Assembly (NCBI RefSeq): GCF_034140825.1
Contig: NC_089040.1
Span: 3,699,501-3,763,500 of the forward strand
Origin: Oryza sativa Japonica Group
Taxonomy: Eukaryota > Streptophyta > Magnoliopsida > Poales > Poaceae
DNA: 64,000 nucleotides
Reading direction: 5' to 3'
The notes under the pieces are model-generated. The model made no database searches and was not told where the DNA came from. It worked only from the letters and a program-made list of their open reading frames with translations. How positions within the stretch are numbered: position 1 is the stretch's first letter; each line of letters begins with the position of its first letter. The position numbers and the translations under genes were made by a program. Below are positions 1-10,530 of the stretch, piece by piece.

Positions 1-59
1 CCCGGCAAGCCGGGGCCTCCCGGCGAGCTCCTCCCCCGCCGTGCCGCTCGAGCCAATGG

Positions 60-330
60 AAGGCGGCTGTGAGAGATGAGAAGATGAAAGAGAGAGGGGA
101 GGGGTGATAGGTGGGTCCCACCTAATTTTTTACAGTGAATGCCACCTAGATGCCACGTGGATGCCACATAAGCTAAAACTGGACTCAATACTGCCTTGGA
201 AGTCGATTTGCACCGGTTTTTGGAGATGAGGGAGTCGTTATACCTGGTTGTGGTTGAGGGATGTTATTCGACAAAGGGTAAGAGATGAGGGAGGTAAAAT
301 GGACTTATTCCATTCCTTCTTCCACCGCCA
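60..330. mobile_element. Probable MULE terminal-region remnant
   Basis: A GA-rich stretch is followed by 'gtgggtcccacc', repeated 'atgccac' motifs and a terminal-looking 'ggacttattcc'. The order resembles the terminal inverted repeats of the Pack-MULE at 27.1-28.9 kb (pyrimidine tract, 'tgggccccacatgtcagc', 'gccacgtcag', then 'ggaataagg' at the tip). Only one end is in the window, so no inverted partner or target duplication can be checked. I see no gene in 1-592. The short ORF at 248-460 has no recognisable domain. Confidence 0.3.
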
Positions 331-1015
331 TAAGTGGGCCACAAAAGACCAATGGCTCATAGGCAGACAATTTTCGTCTCCGAGTAAATCATGGGCTTTA
401 TATGCGGCCGAATTTCAAACCACCGGTCAATGGGGGTATCTAGCCTGCTACATCAATTGAACGTAGGTCAAAACTGAACGTGTCCACAAGAAACTGAATT
501 CCGCTTCCATTTTAGTATAGCTGGACAAATTCCAGTATTTTTCTCAGCTAAGATGAATCAGATAAACATTTAGGAGTACTAAGTACTGCGAGTCACACAT
601 TACAACATACAAAAGAAAGCTGGTAATAAACGAGGGTTACAGTCCTCCAAAGAACAGATTCTAGGAATACAACAGTAGCAATATCTATAGCAATATAGAA
701 AATGCACAGATTTGAAATTGTATAATAACAACAGTGTTGATACACCTTATCAAGCAACAATGACCACAGGCTCCAAGCGTTCGGCTCTGCAGCTTGCTTT
801 GCGGCCGCACATATCGCCGCATCAAAAGCCTGCTGCTGCCTCAATGGCACATCAGATACAGGGAGAACATCCATACCAGCCCAAGTTGCTGAAAGCCTGA
901 AGCTGAAAGCAACTTCATTCATCTTCACGTTTTGTTCGCAGCGTCCATTAAAAGTTTAAAACCATCATTTGTTTCCAGCTAACTGTTTATCACTCGTCTA
1001 GTAAGATTAAGGCCT

Positions 1016-3955
1016 TCAGTTCTGGGTCGTCTGCTGCGGAGGAGGGACTTGAGCCTGGTGCAGCGTTGCTGGTGCAGGTTGTTGTGATGAGCTAGCTTGC
1101 GACTGTGCTGGTGTTGCCAACATCGGCTGATAAGGCGGATACTGCGGTGGCGGTGGGTATGGCATGCGAGGTGGGGGCATGTAACCGCCATACGGTGGGT
1201 AGTAGGGTGGGTACTGACCATGGTAATATTGTGGTGGCATAGGGTAACTCTGTCCTGAGCTGCTTGATGCCTGAGCTTGGGCTGCCTGCTGTGGACCGGG
1301 TTTGCCATCACCCTCCTGTGACTTGACCAAGGCACCCATCCTCTGGGGATCCATTGAAGGGTACAGTGTCCGCTCTGCTCCTGGCGGTGCTGGAATGTTG
1401 AAGTAGTATGATCCCGATGGTGCTTGCTGTTGTCCCTCCATTCCAGGTGGTTGAGGCTGGTCACCACTCTGCTGCTGAGATATAACAGCCCTGGGGAGCA
1501 TTCCTCCATGTGCAACATGCCCTTGCCTTCCAGCTTCATCGTCTTCTGGCTTTGGTGCTTGAGGCTTACCCCACATGAGCTTCAGGCGTATACCCTTGAT
1601 GACTAACTTGTTGGCAAGCTCCTCTGCAGCTTTCTCAGCACCTTCTCTTGTAGTGTACGTCACAAATGCACAGGCACGTTGCAGAACCATCCTTATGGAC
1701 TCAATTTCACCATGTGCGTAAAATTGATCCCTCAAATCCTGCTCGGTGATTCGATTATTAAGGCCACCAATGTAAAGTGTCCTTATACTCTCATCGTCTG
1801 GAGGTGTCAGGGATGGCATCTCACCGGCCTTACCCAAAAGTTTCAAAGCAACTGGATCATTAACTCTGTAATGAGCAAGAAGAGAATGCGTCAGAGAATG
1901 TGAAGTAATATATAAATAGAACTAAGTGCAATATGAACCAAAAGAGTACAGTGAAGAAAAAAAACAAGTCGGTTCATCTCACGGACATGATTAAACCATC
2001 AGTAGGTGTGCATCAACAAGATCTCAGGTGTGCTACCACACCATATTGTACTAAACAATGTAAAGTCCAATTTGATTGAAATATACCAAGATTTCTTTTA
2101 CTTCATCATTCATCCATCCATAGACACTGATGATGGAATTCATATCCAGAGTTACAAGTACTATGCATGCAGATGCTGGTTTGCATCCTGAGACACTACA
2201 CATGGATTTAGTTTTGATGATAGTCTTAATATTAAAATTAGTTAGAAATAGCAGGTCTAACAGATATAAAAAAGGATCAATAGGCATCTTTGGAGTATAA
2301 TGATCATTAATTGTTGCCTCTTAATGAGAAATAAAAATATGCTAATATCCATAGAGAACCAAAACAAGCACACAGTTCAAAAAATTGTATGCACAATCAG
2401 CACAAACATACCCATAGTAACGATCTTTAATGTTCTGCTGAGATAACTCTCCAGTTTCAGGCATCTCATGTCGATAAGGGCATTCAGCACCTCTTGTACA
2501 TTCACCACGCACATAGAAACTGCAGACATGAGCTCGATTCCTCTTGTAATATGGTGCCGTCCTCTGAAGCTTCAGAATGGTGTCATTGGGACGTGCCTTC
2601 CCATGGGAAGAATCATAATCTATTCCAGCCCTGGCCTACATTTTGATAAAGAAAGCCTACCATAAGAACAAATAATCCATACATTTAGAGGCAGGAAGAA
2701 TAATTAGATCATGATTAACATAGGCAGAAAGCATGTGCAGGCACTCTGCCGGACCAAACTACTTAAAAAAGGGTACATCGTTTGTTATTTGAGATCAACA
2801 CACTTAAAGTGCATTCATTTTATATTCCTTACAACATTAGGTTTCTGGTCTAAGAAAACCCATTAATTTCCTTAATGTGTTATGCTACTAGAATAGACTA
2901 GACAATAAAAATGGAAGGAACACTGTGGACATACTAGTTGCAGGGAAGAAAAATGAAAATAGCAGTGATATGGACATAAACCATTTTAGATGAGTATTGT
3001 GAAAGTTGATACAAATAATAAGTTGTGAAAAAGGAGACATACCTTGCGATCATGCTCTTCTGCAAAGTACTCACGGTTCACATCACTCCTTGGGATTGCA
3101 TCATTTGAATTAATAGCGAGTGCTGTATCCCTAACCTGGACCGGTAGACCATATTCAAGATCTAGCAGGCAGACCTGGCAGACATTTTTCAGTTTGCAAC
3201 ATGTCTGGCAGATCTCTGTCTTCTTGTATCTTGCATCCCGGCCAGGTCGCCAACGGAAGACAGTAAACGGACGTGCACATATTTTGCACTCTTTATCATA
3301 TTCTGCTCTCAACTGCCAAGACAAACAAGAAAGACAGTAAATCTTGTGTCCATATCAAGATCATAAGCAAACTAAATGTGCCGACAATGATAAATTTGAT
3401 TAGTAATAAATGTTTGGATGTGGAGACAATCTCATCCACATCTAATTGCTTAGTATTGGACCCCTACACAATGCCTGGTCTTCTGCTTGACAATTTGTTC
3501 TCGTTTTCTTGGCTAGGTTATCCTCCACAAATAAAATTCTATAATCATACTACTGCAATTTGCGAAACAAACACCATTTCGGTACATGAAACCAACAAAA
3601 TCCACCCTAGAGCAGCAATCTTTTCGGCCTAACTCGTCGCTAAATCAGAACAACTACAACAACACACGTACCGCAATACATCCCACAGAAACCGACGCCT
3701 AACTTTTGACCCCCGATCTACCCCAATAACAACAGCAATCGCAAACCAGGCAGGCTGAAATCACCGCGCCCGCAGCCACCACATGAACCACCAAGAGCGC
3801 GAATCAATCAGATGCGGTTAGGGTTTGTGGGGGGGCAAGAGACACGGTACCATGCGGACGTAGGGGTTGTCGCCGAGGCAGGACTCGCAGATGATGGGGA
3901 AGTCGGACCGCTCCCACCCGTCCGCCTGCGCGTCTCGCAGCAGCCGGTGAGCCAT
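1016..3955 (-). CDS. C3H40: RBM22/Cwc2-like CCCH zinc-finger and RRM splicing protein
   Basis: Four coding exons join in frame: 3851-3955, 3043-3312, 2412-2635 and 1016-1865, with GT-AG borders throughout, giving 482 residues. The N-terminus ([20 protein letters not shown]) carries Cys pairs (ICESC, CKIC, CQTCC, CQVC) of the zinc-binding Torus-type region. A CCCH finger C-X5-C-X5-C-X3-H ([19 protein letters not shown]) follows at about residues 160-180. An RRM comes next ([16 protein letters not shown] as RNP2 side, CAFVTYTT as RNP1 side, about 230-300), then a Pro/Gln/Tyr-rich tail. Known family role: RBM22/Cwc2 contacts U6 snRNA in the activated spliceosome in the nucleus. Nothing looks broken. 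The 3' UTR probably runs to about 593. The gene symbol is recalled from the rice CCCH naming and would need a database match. Confidence 0.93.
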
Positions 3956-4039
3956 CTCCGCCGCCGCCGCCTCCGCCTCCGCCGCCGCCGAGAAAGACGA
4001 GAGGAAAGAGAGAGAGAGACGACCGAGACGAGGCGAGCT

Positions 4040-4145
4040 ATCTGATTTGGCTTTCCTCCCTCTTTAAATGGGCCTTATTGGGCCGTACTACCTTGCGTGA
4101 GCAAAACGTGGGCTGGGCTGGTATGGGCCGGGTCAGTGGGCCGGA
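4040..4145 (-). promoter_or_regulatory. Promoter region of the CCCH gene with Site II motifs
   Basis: TGGGCC/T (Site II type) motifs occur at 4069-4074, 4079-4084, 4124-4129 and 4137-4142, starting 114 bp upstream of the start codon. Such clusters are typical of plant housekeeping and RNA-processing genes and bind TCP factors. The motifs are seen; the function is inferred. CT-rich sequence (4010-4060) lies between them and the ATG. Confidence 0.5.
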
Positions 4146-4291
4146 CCAGATCAGCACAGTGGATACTACAGAAATTTTGTTGCAGCTTGTGGTTGTCGGT
4201 GGTTAGCTGGTTCTCTTTCGTGCAGAGGAAACAGTTAGAAACTTAAAATTATTCTGCAACTTTGTTTTTAAGAAATTTGCTTAATTTCGTA

Positions 4292-4524
4292 TTCCCTCCG
4301 TCCCTAAATATTTAGCGCCGTTGATTTTTTTAAACATGTTTAACCGTTCGTCTTATTTAAAAAAATTAAGTAATTATTAATTATTTTCCTATCATTTGAT
4401 TCATTGTTAAATATACTTTTACGTATACATATAGTTTTACATATTTCATAAAAGTTTTTTAAATAAGACAAACGATTAAACATGTTTAAAAAAGTCAACG
4501 ACAAATATATAGGGAGGGTGGGAG
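4292..4524. mobile_element. Stowaway-type MITE
   Basis: A 233-bp AT-rich hairpin begins 'ttccctccgtcc' and ends 'gggagggtgggag', with TA on both sides. The arms pair over most of the element, including 'aacatgtttaaccgttcg' with its inverted partner. TA target duplication and CTCCCTCCGT-like ends define Stowaway (Tc1/mariner-derived) MITEs. It belongs to the same family as the copies at 25701 and 34462. Confidence 0.85.
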
Positions 4525-4689
4525 TACATCTTGTTGAGTAGAATTGTCCTGTATGTTTGACACTGAATATCCTCTTGAAGTGGCGGTTGTATATTTTTTT
4601 TCTTTCGCCGGGATGGCGAAGAATGCTGACCGATGTATATTAAGGAAAAGGGGAAAATTGTACAAATGCAGTGCGTTAGAGCACCGCCT

Positions 4690-5015
4690 TTACAACAAAA
4701 AGCAAATTACAAAGTCTGTAATCTCTCTAAAGCTGGCACTGCAGCAACATTCAACGAGGTAACTAGCCCTGCTGATTTCCAAGTAACCCATTCATCACAC
4801 ATGGTCGCACACAGCTGCATGACCGATGAGGCCGTTCCCTCGAAAACCCGTGCGTTGCGCTCTTTCCAAATCAACCATATAATGAGGATGACCCCGGCGT
4901 CGAACGTCTTGCGATCGATCTTCGCAACAGTTTGCCGGGTAGCGAGCCACCAACTGGCAAAGTCCGAGGACGGCGGCGAGCAGGAGAGGCTCAAACGAGC
5001 CTGAACCTGCACCCA
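4690..5015 (-). mobile_element. LINE 3' fragment (zf-RVT region)
   Basis: The minus-strand frame reads a Trp-rich segment with 'FASWWLATRQTVAKIDRKTFDAGVIL' split around 'IWLIWKERNARVFEG'. This is the hallmark C-terminal region downstream of the reverse transcriptase in plant L1-type LINEs. The fragment starts and stops abruptly and lacks reverse transcriptase and endonuclease, so it is a 5'-truncated relic. No poly(A) tail or target duplication was clear. Confidence 0.75.
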
Positions 5016-5253
5016 AACTTGCTGCGAGAAGGTACAGGCTTGGAAGATGTGGCGGCTGTATATTTGACGCTATGCGTTACTGGCTCTGGTACTCTTGATT
5101 GTTACTTGCATATTTACATTAATTTTTTTTTGTTGCTTTGAGTAAGATTGGTGATCACAATTGAAATTCAACTGGGTCGTCAAATGTTTATAACGGGAGG
5201 ATTTACAATTGGTGATCAGATCACAATCACAGAAGATAACTGAATTTTTTTAA

Positions 5254-5640
5254 TCACTTGCTATATTTGGACAGCTCCTCCTCCCCGTTTTCCCGCCCAC
5301 GCGAACGAATCAACGAACCATCACCCGGGTGCAGCATCTCACCACCGCACCTCTCGCTGCACAACGCGCAGTACCCGCCGCCGCCGCCGCCGTCGCCGTC
5401 CGCGAGCGCGGTGCAGCTCTCGACGAAGGGCGTGGTCGCCGAGGTAGTGGTAGCGCAGCTCGGCGATCGAAGAACCGGCGCGGCGGCCCAGGAAGTTGAC
5501 ATGGAACCAGGCCTCGCCCCTGTACGCCGCGGCGGCGGCCAGGAGCGGCTCGACGGAGTCGACGTCGATCTCGTCGCCTTCTCCTCCCGCGCTGCATGCC
5601 GGAGTCTTAGTTGCGGACGGCGTGGTGGAAGGTGAGCGCC
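5254..5640 (-). pseudogene. DUF3615-like gene fragment
   Basis: Two overlapping minus-strand frames together resemble DUF3615 proteins. One reads GDEIDVDSVEPLLAAAAAYR, then GEAWFHVNFLGRR and IAELRYHYLGD. The other continues FVESCTALADG, then YCALCSERCGGEMLHPGDG. The first half (WFHVNF, AEL) and the Cys-X2-Cys ... LHP tail are the conserved blocks of this plant-expanded family of unknown function. The change of frame near 5440 and the missing N-terminal part suggest a broken copy. A sequencing error cannot be excluded. Confidence 0.6.
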
Positions 5641-5851
5641 ACCTTGGCGAAGGGCAGCGCGAGATGCATGAGAAGGGTGAAAGACTGAAGGGAGGAGAAG
5701 GACGACGACGACGAAGAACGAGAGCACACCGACACCTAGACGAGCGCCAATACTGACCCCATCAGTGCCTAATTGCTCTGCAAATGCCGGGGTACATGTT
5801 TTTTTTTAATTACAGTATATAATTTAATGTTTCGCTTGTTACTCAACCGTC

Positions 5852-5950
5852 AATATTTAGACGGTGTTCTTTTAGAGGGTTGGAACTCTCCTCTCCATTG
5901 TAATATTTAGACGGTGTTCTTTTGGAGGGTTGTAACCCTCCTCTTCGCAT
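5852..5950. repeat. 50-bp tandem duplication
   Basis: The unit 'aatatttagacggtgttct' plus about 30 bp ('tttNgagggttgNaacNctcctct') is present twice with a period of 50 bp and a few mismatches. The second unit leads directly into a MITE-like element. Confidence 0.75.
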
Positions 5951-6140
5951 GAAAAACGGAGCGATAGATTAATACACGATTAATTAAGTGTTAACTATAA
6001 AAAAAATGTAAAATAGATCAATATGATTTTTAAAGCAACTTTCCTATATAAACTTTTTACAAGATATGTACCGTTTTAGCGGTTTGAAAAGCGTACACAC
6101 GGAAAATTAAAAATCAGTTTGAAAAGTACACACGAAAAAT
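5868..6140. mobile_element. Dispersed rice MITE-like element (gtgttc family)
   Basis: It starts with 'gtgttcttttagagg' and has the core 'ttaatatgatttttaaagcaac'-type sequence, including 'aagcaactttcctatataaa' and 'gtaccgttttagcggtttg'. The same core recurs at 25260-25485. I recognise it as a very common rice non-autonomous element. The right end has decayed and no target duplication is visible. Confidence 0.55.
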
Positions 6141-6214
6141 TAAAAATCAGTCGATTTGTTGACCGCATGATTTACTTTGAGATACGTGCATCTGCCGTTG
6201 AGTGAAAAAATATT

Positions 6215-6290
6215 CGCTAGAACAAGGAATCGAACCCATCAGGGATGCCACAACATGCGCCGTACCAACTGAGCAAGCAGCAGACGACAG
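6215..6290 (-). other. tRNA-like sequence, possible SINE or tRNA pseudogene
   Basis: On the minus strand 'ttgctcagttgg' matches a polymerase III box A and 'gggttcgattcc' matches box B, about 40 bp apart, as in a tRNA. The acceptor arms do not pair and the anticodon stem is poor, so it is not a working tRNA gene by eye. It could be the head of a SINE. Confidence 0.35.
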
Positions 6291-7241
6291 CTTTCATTCT
6301 ATACTTAACTTTTTTAAAACTTTCACTGCAGTTACATTACACTCACACGATTAAAACGTAAGTGTATAGATGGCCATAAGGCCCGGGGCCCGACGGCCCG
6401 GCCCAAGGCACGACAAATTGGCCCGGCCCAGGCACGGCACGGCCCGACTGGGGTCGTGCCCGTGCCGGCCCGGCCCAACAGCCGGGCCGTGCTTGGGCCG
6501 CTCCCTCGGCACGGTGGGCCGGCACGGCCCGGCACGAAAGAGGTCGGCACGGTGGGCCGGCACGGCCCGGCACGGTCCAACGGCAGGCACGGCCCGACCG
6601 AGGCCTGTTATGCCGGGTGGGTATAAATACCCCAAACCGCATCAAACCGACAAACCCTAACCCTAGCCACATCAGTCTGGAGTCTCGACCGATCCGCCGC
6701 TCGCCCGCTCCGCCTCCACCTCCAGGCTCCGACCCCTCAGCCCTCCACGCCTCCATCCCTCTTCGTCGGCGTCTCCGATGGATGCCTCGCCGGATCTAGC
6801 ACCGAGGGTCAGCGGGCTCCCGCTGGAGGCTTGAGGGTCGTCTCTTCTCTATCCTTTTCTTTCATCTCTTTGGCTGATCTGTGACCGTGAGCTCTTCGTC
6901 TCCGCCTCTCCGGTCACCGGATCGACGGTCGCATTGTCGATTTCCTCTCCATTCTGTACTTTTTTTTGCAACCCTCATCGTTTCTCTTCGTCAGATACTC
7001 AGATCCACTCATCCACCCCCCAAATCTAGTCTCTCCTCTTGTCTTCTCGTAGATCTGTGGATCTCTATCATCAACGGCAACTCCGGTGCTCCGGATGCGC
7101 AGGTACAAGCTTTTTTTTTAGTTTATTTTCTCTATTCGATCAGATCCGTAACTACTCTCTGCTCTCGTCGTTGTTTCATTTGTTCTTGCAGGTCGCTGAG
7201 CGGCAGGCGGCAGCCACCGTTGAGGAACCGGAGTGCCTGCG

Positions 7242-9512
7242 ATGGATGGTGATCCAACCTCATGCAACTACGAGGCGAGGGTGATGGGGACGCAGGGTGA
7301 TGACGAAGATGACTTGGAGGAGGAACGCATCGAGGTGTTTGGCAACACTGCTTCACCTCTGAGAGATCTGTCGCAGCCGGAGCCACACGATGATGGTACC
7401 GGTGCCGATGGCAACGGTGCTCCGTCTGGCTCAAGTGCTAGCAACAAGAGGTCCAGGTCTGAGGTATGGGACGACTTTGAAGAACTCTTTGAAGAGCGCA
7501 ATGGCGCTCAGGTTCGCGTTTCTGCTAAATGCAATTACTGTCATAAAACATTGTCTGCTCGTTCAACTGGTGGTACTGGACATTTGCTTAGGCATATTAA
7601 ATCGTGCAAACCTAGAAATGTTGGTGCTTTGTCTCAGTCCATGCTTAGGTTTAATGCTGATGGTTCTGTTAGTCAATGGGAATATAAACCGGATGTGGCT
7701 AGAACTGAGTTGGTTAGGTTGATTGCTAGAGAGGATCTTCCACTTACTTTTGGTCAATCTGCTGCTTTTGAGGAGTATATTCAGAATGCTCACAACCCTA
7801 GATTTAGTGTTGTCTCTAGGCAAACTATCAGTAGGGACGTTTTTAAGGTCTTCGACAAGAGACGTGCTATGCTTATTGATACTTTGAAGTCTGTTAGCTC
7901 TGTTGCTTTGACATCTGATATATGGTCTGGTAATGCTAAGGAGGATTATTTGAGTGTTGTTGCCCATTTTGTTAATTCTAATTGTCAATTAGAGAAGAGG
8001 ATTTTGGGACTGGTGCTAATTGATGTGTCACACAATGCTGAAAATATTTCTGAACGTGTGCTTTCTGTTGTTCAAGAATATGGTTTGACTAATAAGATCT
8101 TCTCTATTACCCTGGACAATGCCTCTGCTAATTCTAAAGCAATGGATAGTCTTAAACCTGCTCTGTCTGGTTATATTGGTGATTTATATTTGCATCAGCG
8201 TTGTGCATGTCATATCATCAATTTAATTGTTAAGGCTGGTCTAGAAATCTTCAAACCCATGCTTCAAGATTTTAGAACTGCTATTTCATTTATAAATGCA
8301 TCTAATCAGCGCATTGCTTTATACAAAAACTTCTGCATTGCTAAAGGTATTCGTCCTCGTAAATTTGGTTTGGACATGGATGTTAGATGGAATGCAACTT
8401 ATCTAATGCTTAAGCATCTCTTGCCACATAGGGTCATTTTTTCAGTGTTTATTGCATCTCACCATCCAATGGCTGATGGTCAGCCATTACTGACTGATTT
8501 ACACTGGACAATTGCTGAAACTGTTCTTTTATTCCTTGAACAATTTTATGATTCAACTGTTATTTTGTCTGGTGTTTATTATCCAACATCTCCATTAATT
8601 ATGCATCACATTCTTGAGATTGCTGGACATCTAAATACTTATGAGAATGATTGGAACCTTAGAAATGTTGTTGTTCCCATGAAAAATAAGTTCTTGTCAT
8701 ACTGGTCTGAGATTCCATTTCTGTATTCATTTGCTTTTATCTTGGATCCTAGGGCCAAGATCAGGGGTTTTAGCAATGTTCTCCAAATTATGGGACAACT
8801 TATTAGTGGTGATTACTCTGCATATTTAAATGAGGTTAGGGCTGCATTGTCTGACATGTATGCTAAGTATGAAAGTAAATTTGGTGCTGTGAGATTACAA
8901 AGGGCAACCCCAAGCTCTTCTTCTGGTAAGAAAAAGACAGCTTGGGGGAAAATTTTTGGTGCTGCTGCTTGTGGTTCCAGTCTTGGTGCTGGACTTGGTG
9001 CTGGTAATGCTGGTGCTAGTGCCAGTCCAGGTTCTGGACTTGGTGATGCTGGTGCCAGTGCAGGATCTGGACTTGGTGCTGGTGCATTTTCTAGGAGAAC
9101 TTCTGCTACCGCTTTGATTCAGGCTGTTTCTTCTACTGCTAACATGAATGCATCTGAGTTGTTTGCCTATCTTGACAGTGACACTGTCAACCAATACGAT
9201 GATGACTTCAATATCCTTAACTGGTGGCATGAGCACAACCACACCTATCCTATTCTTTCCATATTAGCTAGGGATGTTTTGACTGTTCCTGTTTCTACTA
9301 TATCATCGGAATCTGCTTTTAGCTTAACTGGCAGGATCATCGAGGAGCGACGACGGCGTCTAGCTCCTGACATGGTGCAAGCTTTGGCACTAATCAAAGA
9401 TTGGGAGCAAGCAGATGCAAAGATGCAACATACCATGGAGAATTTAGAGCTTATAAACTCTTTTGACAATTTGTTTCTTGATGAAGTAACCACTGCCACT
9501 GGGACTGGATGA
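7242..9512 (+). CDS. hAT transposase with BED zinc finger (element 1)
   Basis: I start the 756-residue protein at ATG 7242. An upstream GTG continues the frame but is not a plausible plant start. Seen in order: an acidic N-terminus; a BED finger (CNYC, then HLLRH, about residues 90-120); RNase H-like transposase blocks (SDIWSGNAKEDYLSVVAHF, ITLDNASANS, CACHIINL, FGLDMDVRWNATY); a Gly/Ala/Ser-rich linker (about residues 575-620); and a C-terminal hAT dimerisation block (VPVSTISSESAFSLTGRI) with the expected catalytic Glu. The 5' leader holds a likely intron at 7102-7191 (gcag/gtacaag ... ttcttgcag). Known role: cut-and-paste transposition in the nucleus. No break was seen. Confidence 0.93.
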   Translation: MDGDPTSCNYEARVMGTQGDDEDDLEEERIEVFGNTASPLRDLSQPEPHDDGTGADGNGAPSGSSASNKRSRSEVWDDFEELFEERNGAQVRVSAKCNYCHKTLSARSTGGTGHLLRHIKSCKPRNVGALSQSMLRFNADGSVSQWEYKPDVARTELVRLIAREDLPLTFGQSAAFEEYIQNAHNPRFSVVSRQTISRDVFKVFDKRRAMLIDTLKSVSSVALTSDIWSGNAKEDYLSVVAHFVNSNCQLEKRILGLVLIDVSHNAENISERVLSVVQEYGLTNKIFSITLDNASANSKAMDSLKPALSGYIGDLYLHQRCACHIINLIVKAGLEIFKPMLQDFRTAISFINASNQRIALYKNFCIAKGIRPRKFGLDMDVRWNATYLMLKHLLPHRVIFSVFIASHHPMADGQPLLTDLHWTIAETVLLFLEQFYDSTVILSGVYYPTSPLIMHHILEIAGHLNTYENDWNLRNVVVPMKNKFLSYWSEIPFLYSFAFILDPRAKIRGFSNVLQIMGQLISGDYSAYLNEVRAALSDMYAKYESKFGAVRLQRATPSSSSGKKKTAWGKIFGAAACGSSLGAGLGAGNAGASASPGSGLGDAGASAGSGLGAGAFSRRTSATALIQAVSSTANMNASELFAYLDSDTVNQYDDDFNILNWWHEHNHTYPILSILARDVLTVPVSTISSESAFSLTGRIIEERRRRLAPDMVQALALIKDWEQADAKMQHTMENLELINSFDNLFLDEVTTATGTG

Positions 9513-9761
9513 TTGTATTGGACTTGGACTTTATTATGAACATTTGATTAATGCTGTGGGCTGCACTCTTTTTTCCTTTCTAGGGTTTTCTCACGAGGTG
9601 TGAGTTTTTACCTAGAAAGGTTTTTAACGAGGCAGCCATTGCACTACACAGCTACTTTATTCATTGAAATACTTGTGTCAAGTTTTTGGGTGAAAGTTTA
9701 TGATTTTGGGTAATTTTTGACTTAGTGAAACTTTTGAATCTTAGAACTGTGATTTCTGTGA

Positions 9762-10190
9762 ATTGTCCATGTCATCTGTGATCTAAGTCAAGTTTTTTGG
9801 GTGAAAGTTTGGGTGAAAATTTGTGATTTTGGGTAATTTGACTTGGTGAAATTTTTGAATCTACAACTGTGAGTCTGTGATTTTTGAAACTCTTCTGTGA
9901 ATTGTCCATGTCATCTGTGATCTAAGTCAAGTTTTTTGGGTGAAAGTTTGGGTGAAAATTTGTGATTTTGGGTAATTTGACTTGGTGAAATTTTTGAATC
10001 TACAACTGTGAGTCTGTGATTTTTGAAACTCTTCTGTGAATTGTCCATGTCATCTGTGATCTAAGTCAAGTTTTTTGGGTGAAAGTTTGGGTGAAAATTT
10101 GTGATTTTGGGTAATTTGACTTGGTGAAATTTTTGAATCTACAACTGTGAGTCTGTGATTTTTGAAACTCTTCTGTGAATTGTCCATGTG
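9762..10190. repeat. 139-bp tandem repeat array in hAT 1
   Basis: 'attgtccatgtcatctgtg' recurs at 9762, 9901 and 10040, with a variant at 10179, an exact spacing of 139 bp. Units contain 'gtcaagttttttgggtgaaa' and 'aatctacaactgtgagtc'. Units two and three are nearly identical, so the array is recent. It lies in the transposon 3' non-coding region. Confidence 0.9.
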
Positions 10191-10289
10191 ATATGTGATC
10201 TTAGTCAAGTGATCTATGAATTTTTGTCAATGTGATCTGTGAATCTTTGATCTGTGATCTGTGAATTTTTGTAAAGGTGATATGTGAAT

Positions 10290-10530
10290 CTAGAACTGTG
10301 AATTCAACTAAGGCATGTTCAAATTTGAATTTGTCAACTAAGTTGTGTAAGTTGTGTTATTTGAATTTGTTAACCAAGGCATGTTCAAATTTATATTTGT
10401 CAACTAAGTTGTGTAATTTAAATTTGTTAACTAAGGCATGTTCAAATTTGAATTTGTCAAGTAAGTTGTGAAATTTGAATTTGTTAACTAAGGCATGTTT
10501 AAATTTAAATTTTGCATGTTCAATCCATTG
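10290..10530. repeat. AT-rich repeats in the hAT 1 3' region
   Basis: 'aaggcatgttcaaattt' and 'aatttgtcaactaagttgtg' alternate several times in units of about 60 bp. Similar 'aattcatcaaatcac' repeats occupy the corresponding side of hAT 2 (36220-36390 and 40880-40970), so this is a family feature. Confidence 0.7.

Noticed and set aside
6215-6290. A functional tRNA gene
   Set aside because: Box A and box B match, but the acceptor and anticodon arms do not pair, so it is kept only as a tRNA-like relic.
6343-6760. ORFs of 80-137 codons made of Gly/Pro/Arg/Ala at the hAT 1 left end
   Set aside because: They are translations of the GGCCCGGCACGG subterminal repeats. The same occurs at 10.6, 36.0 and 44.1 kb.
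7233-7241. Upstream GTG as the hAT 1 transposase start (and the same for hAT 2)
   Set aside because: A non-ATG start is not expected here. The ATG nine bases downstream is conserved between both elements.
9762-10520. A CRISPR-like array from evenly spaced repeats
   Set aside because: The units are directly adjacent 139-bp tandem repeats in a plant transposon, with no unique spacers.
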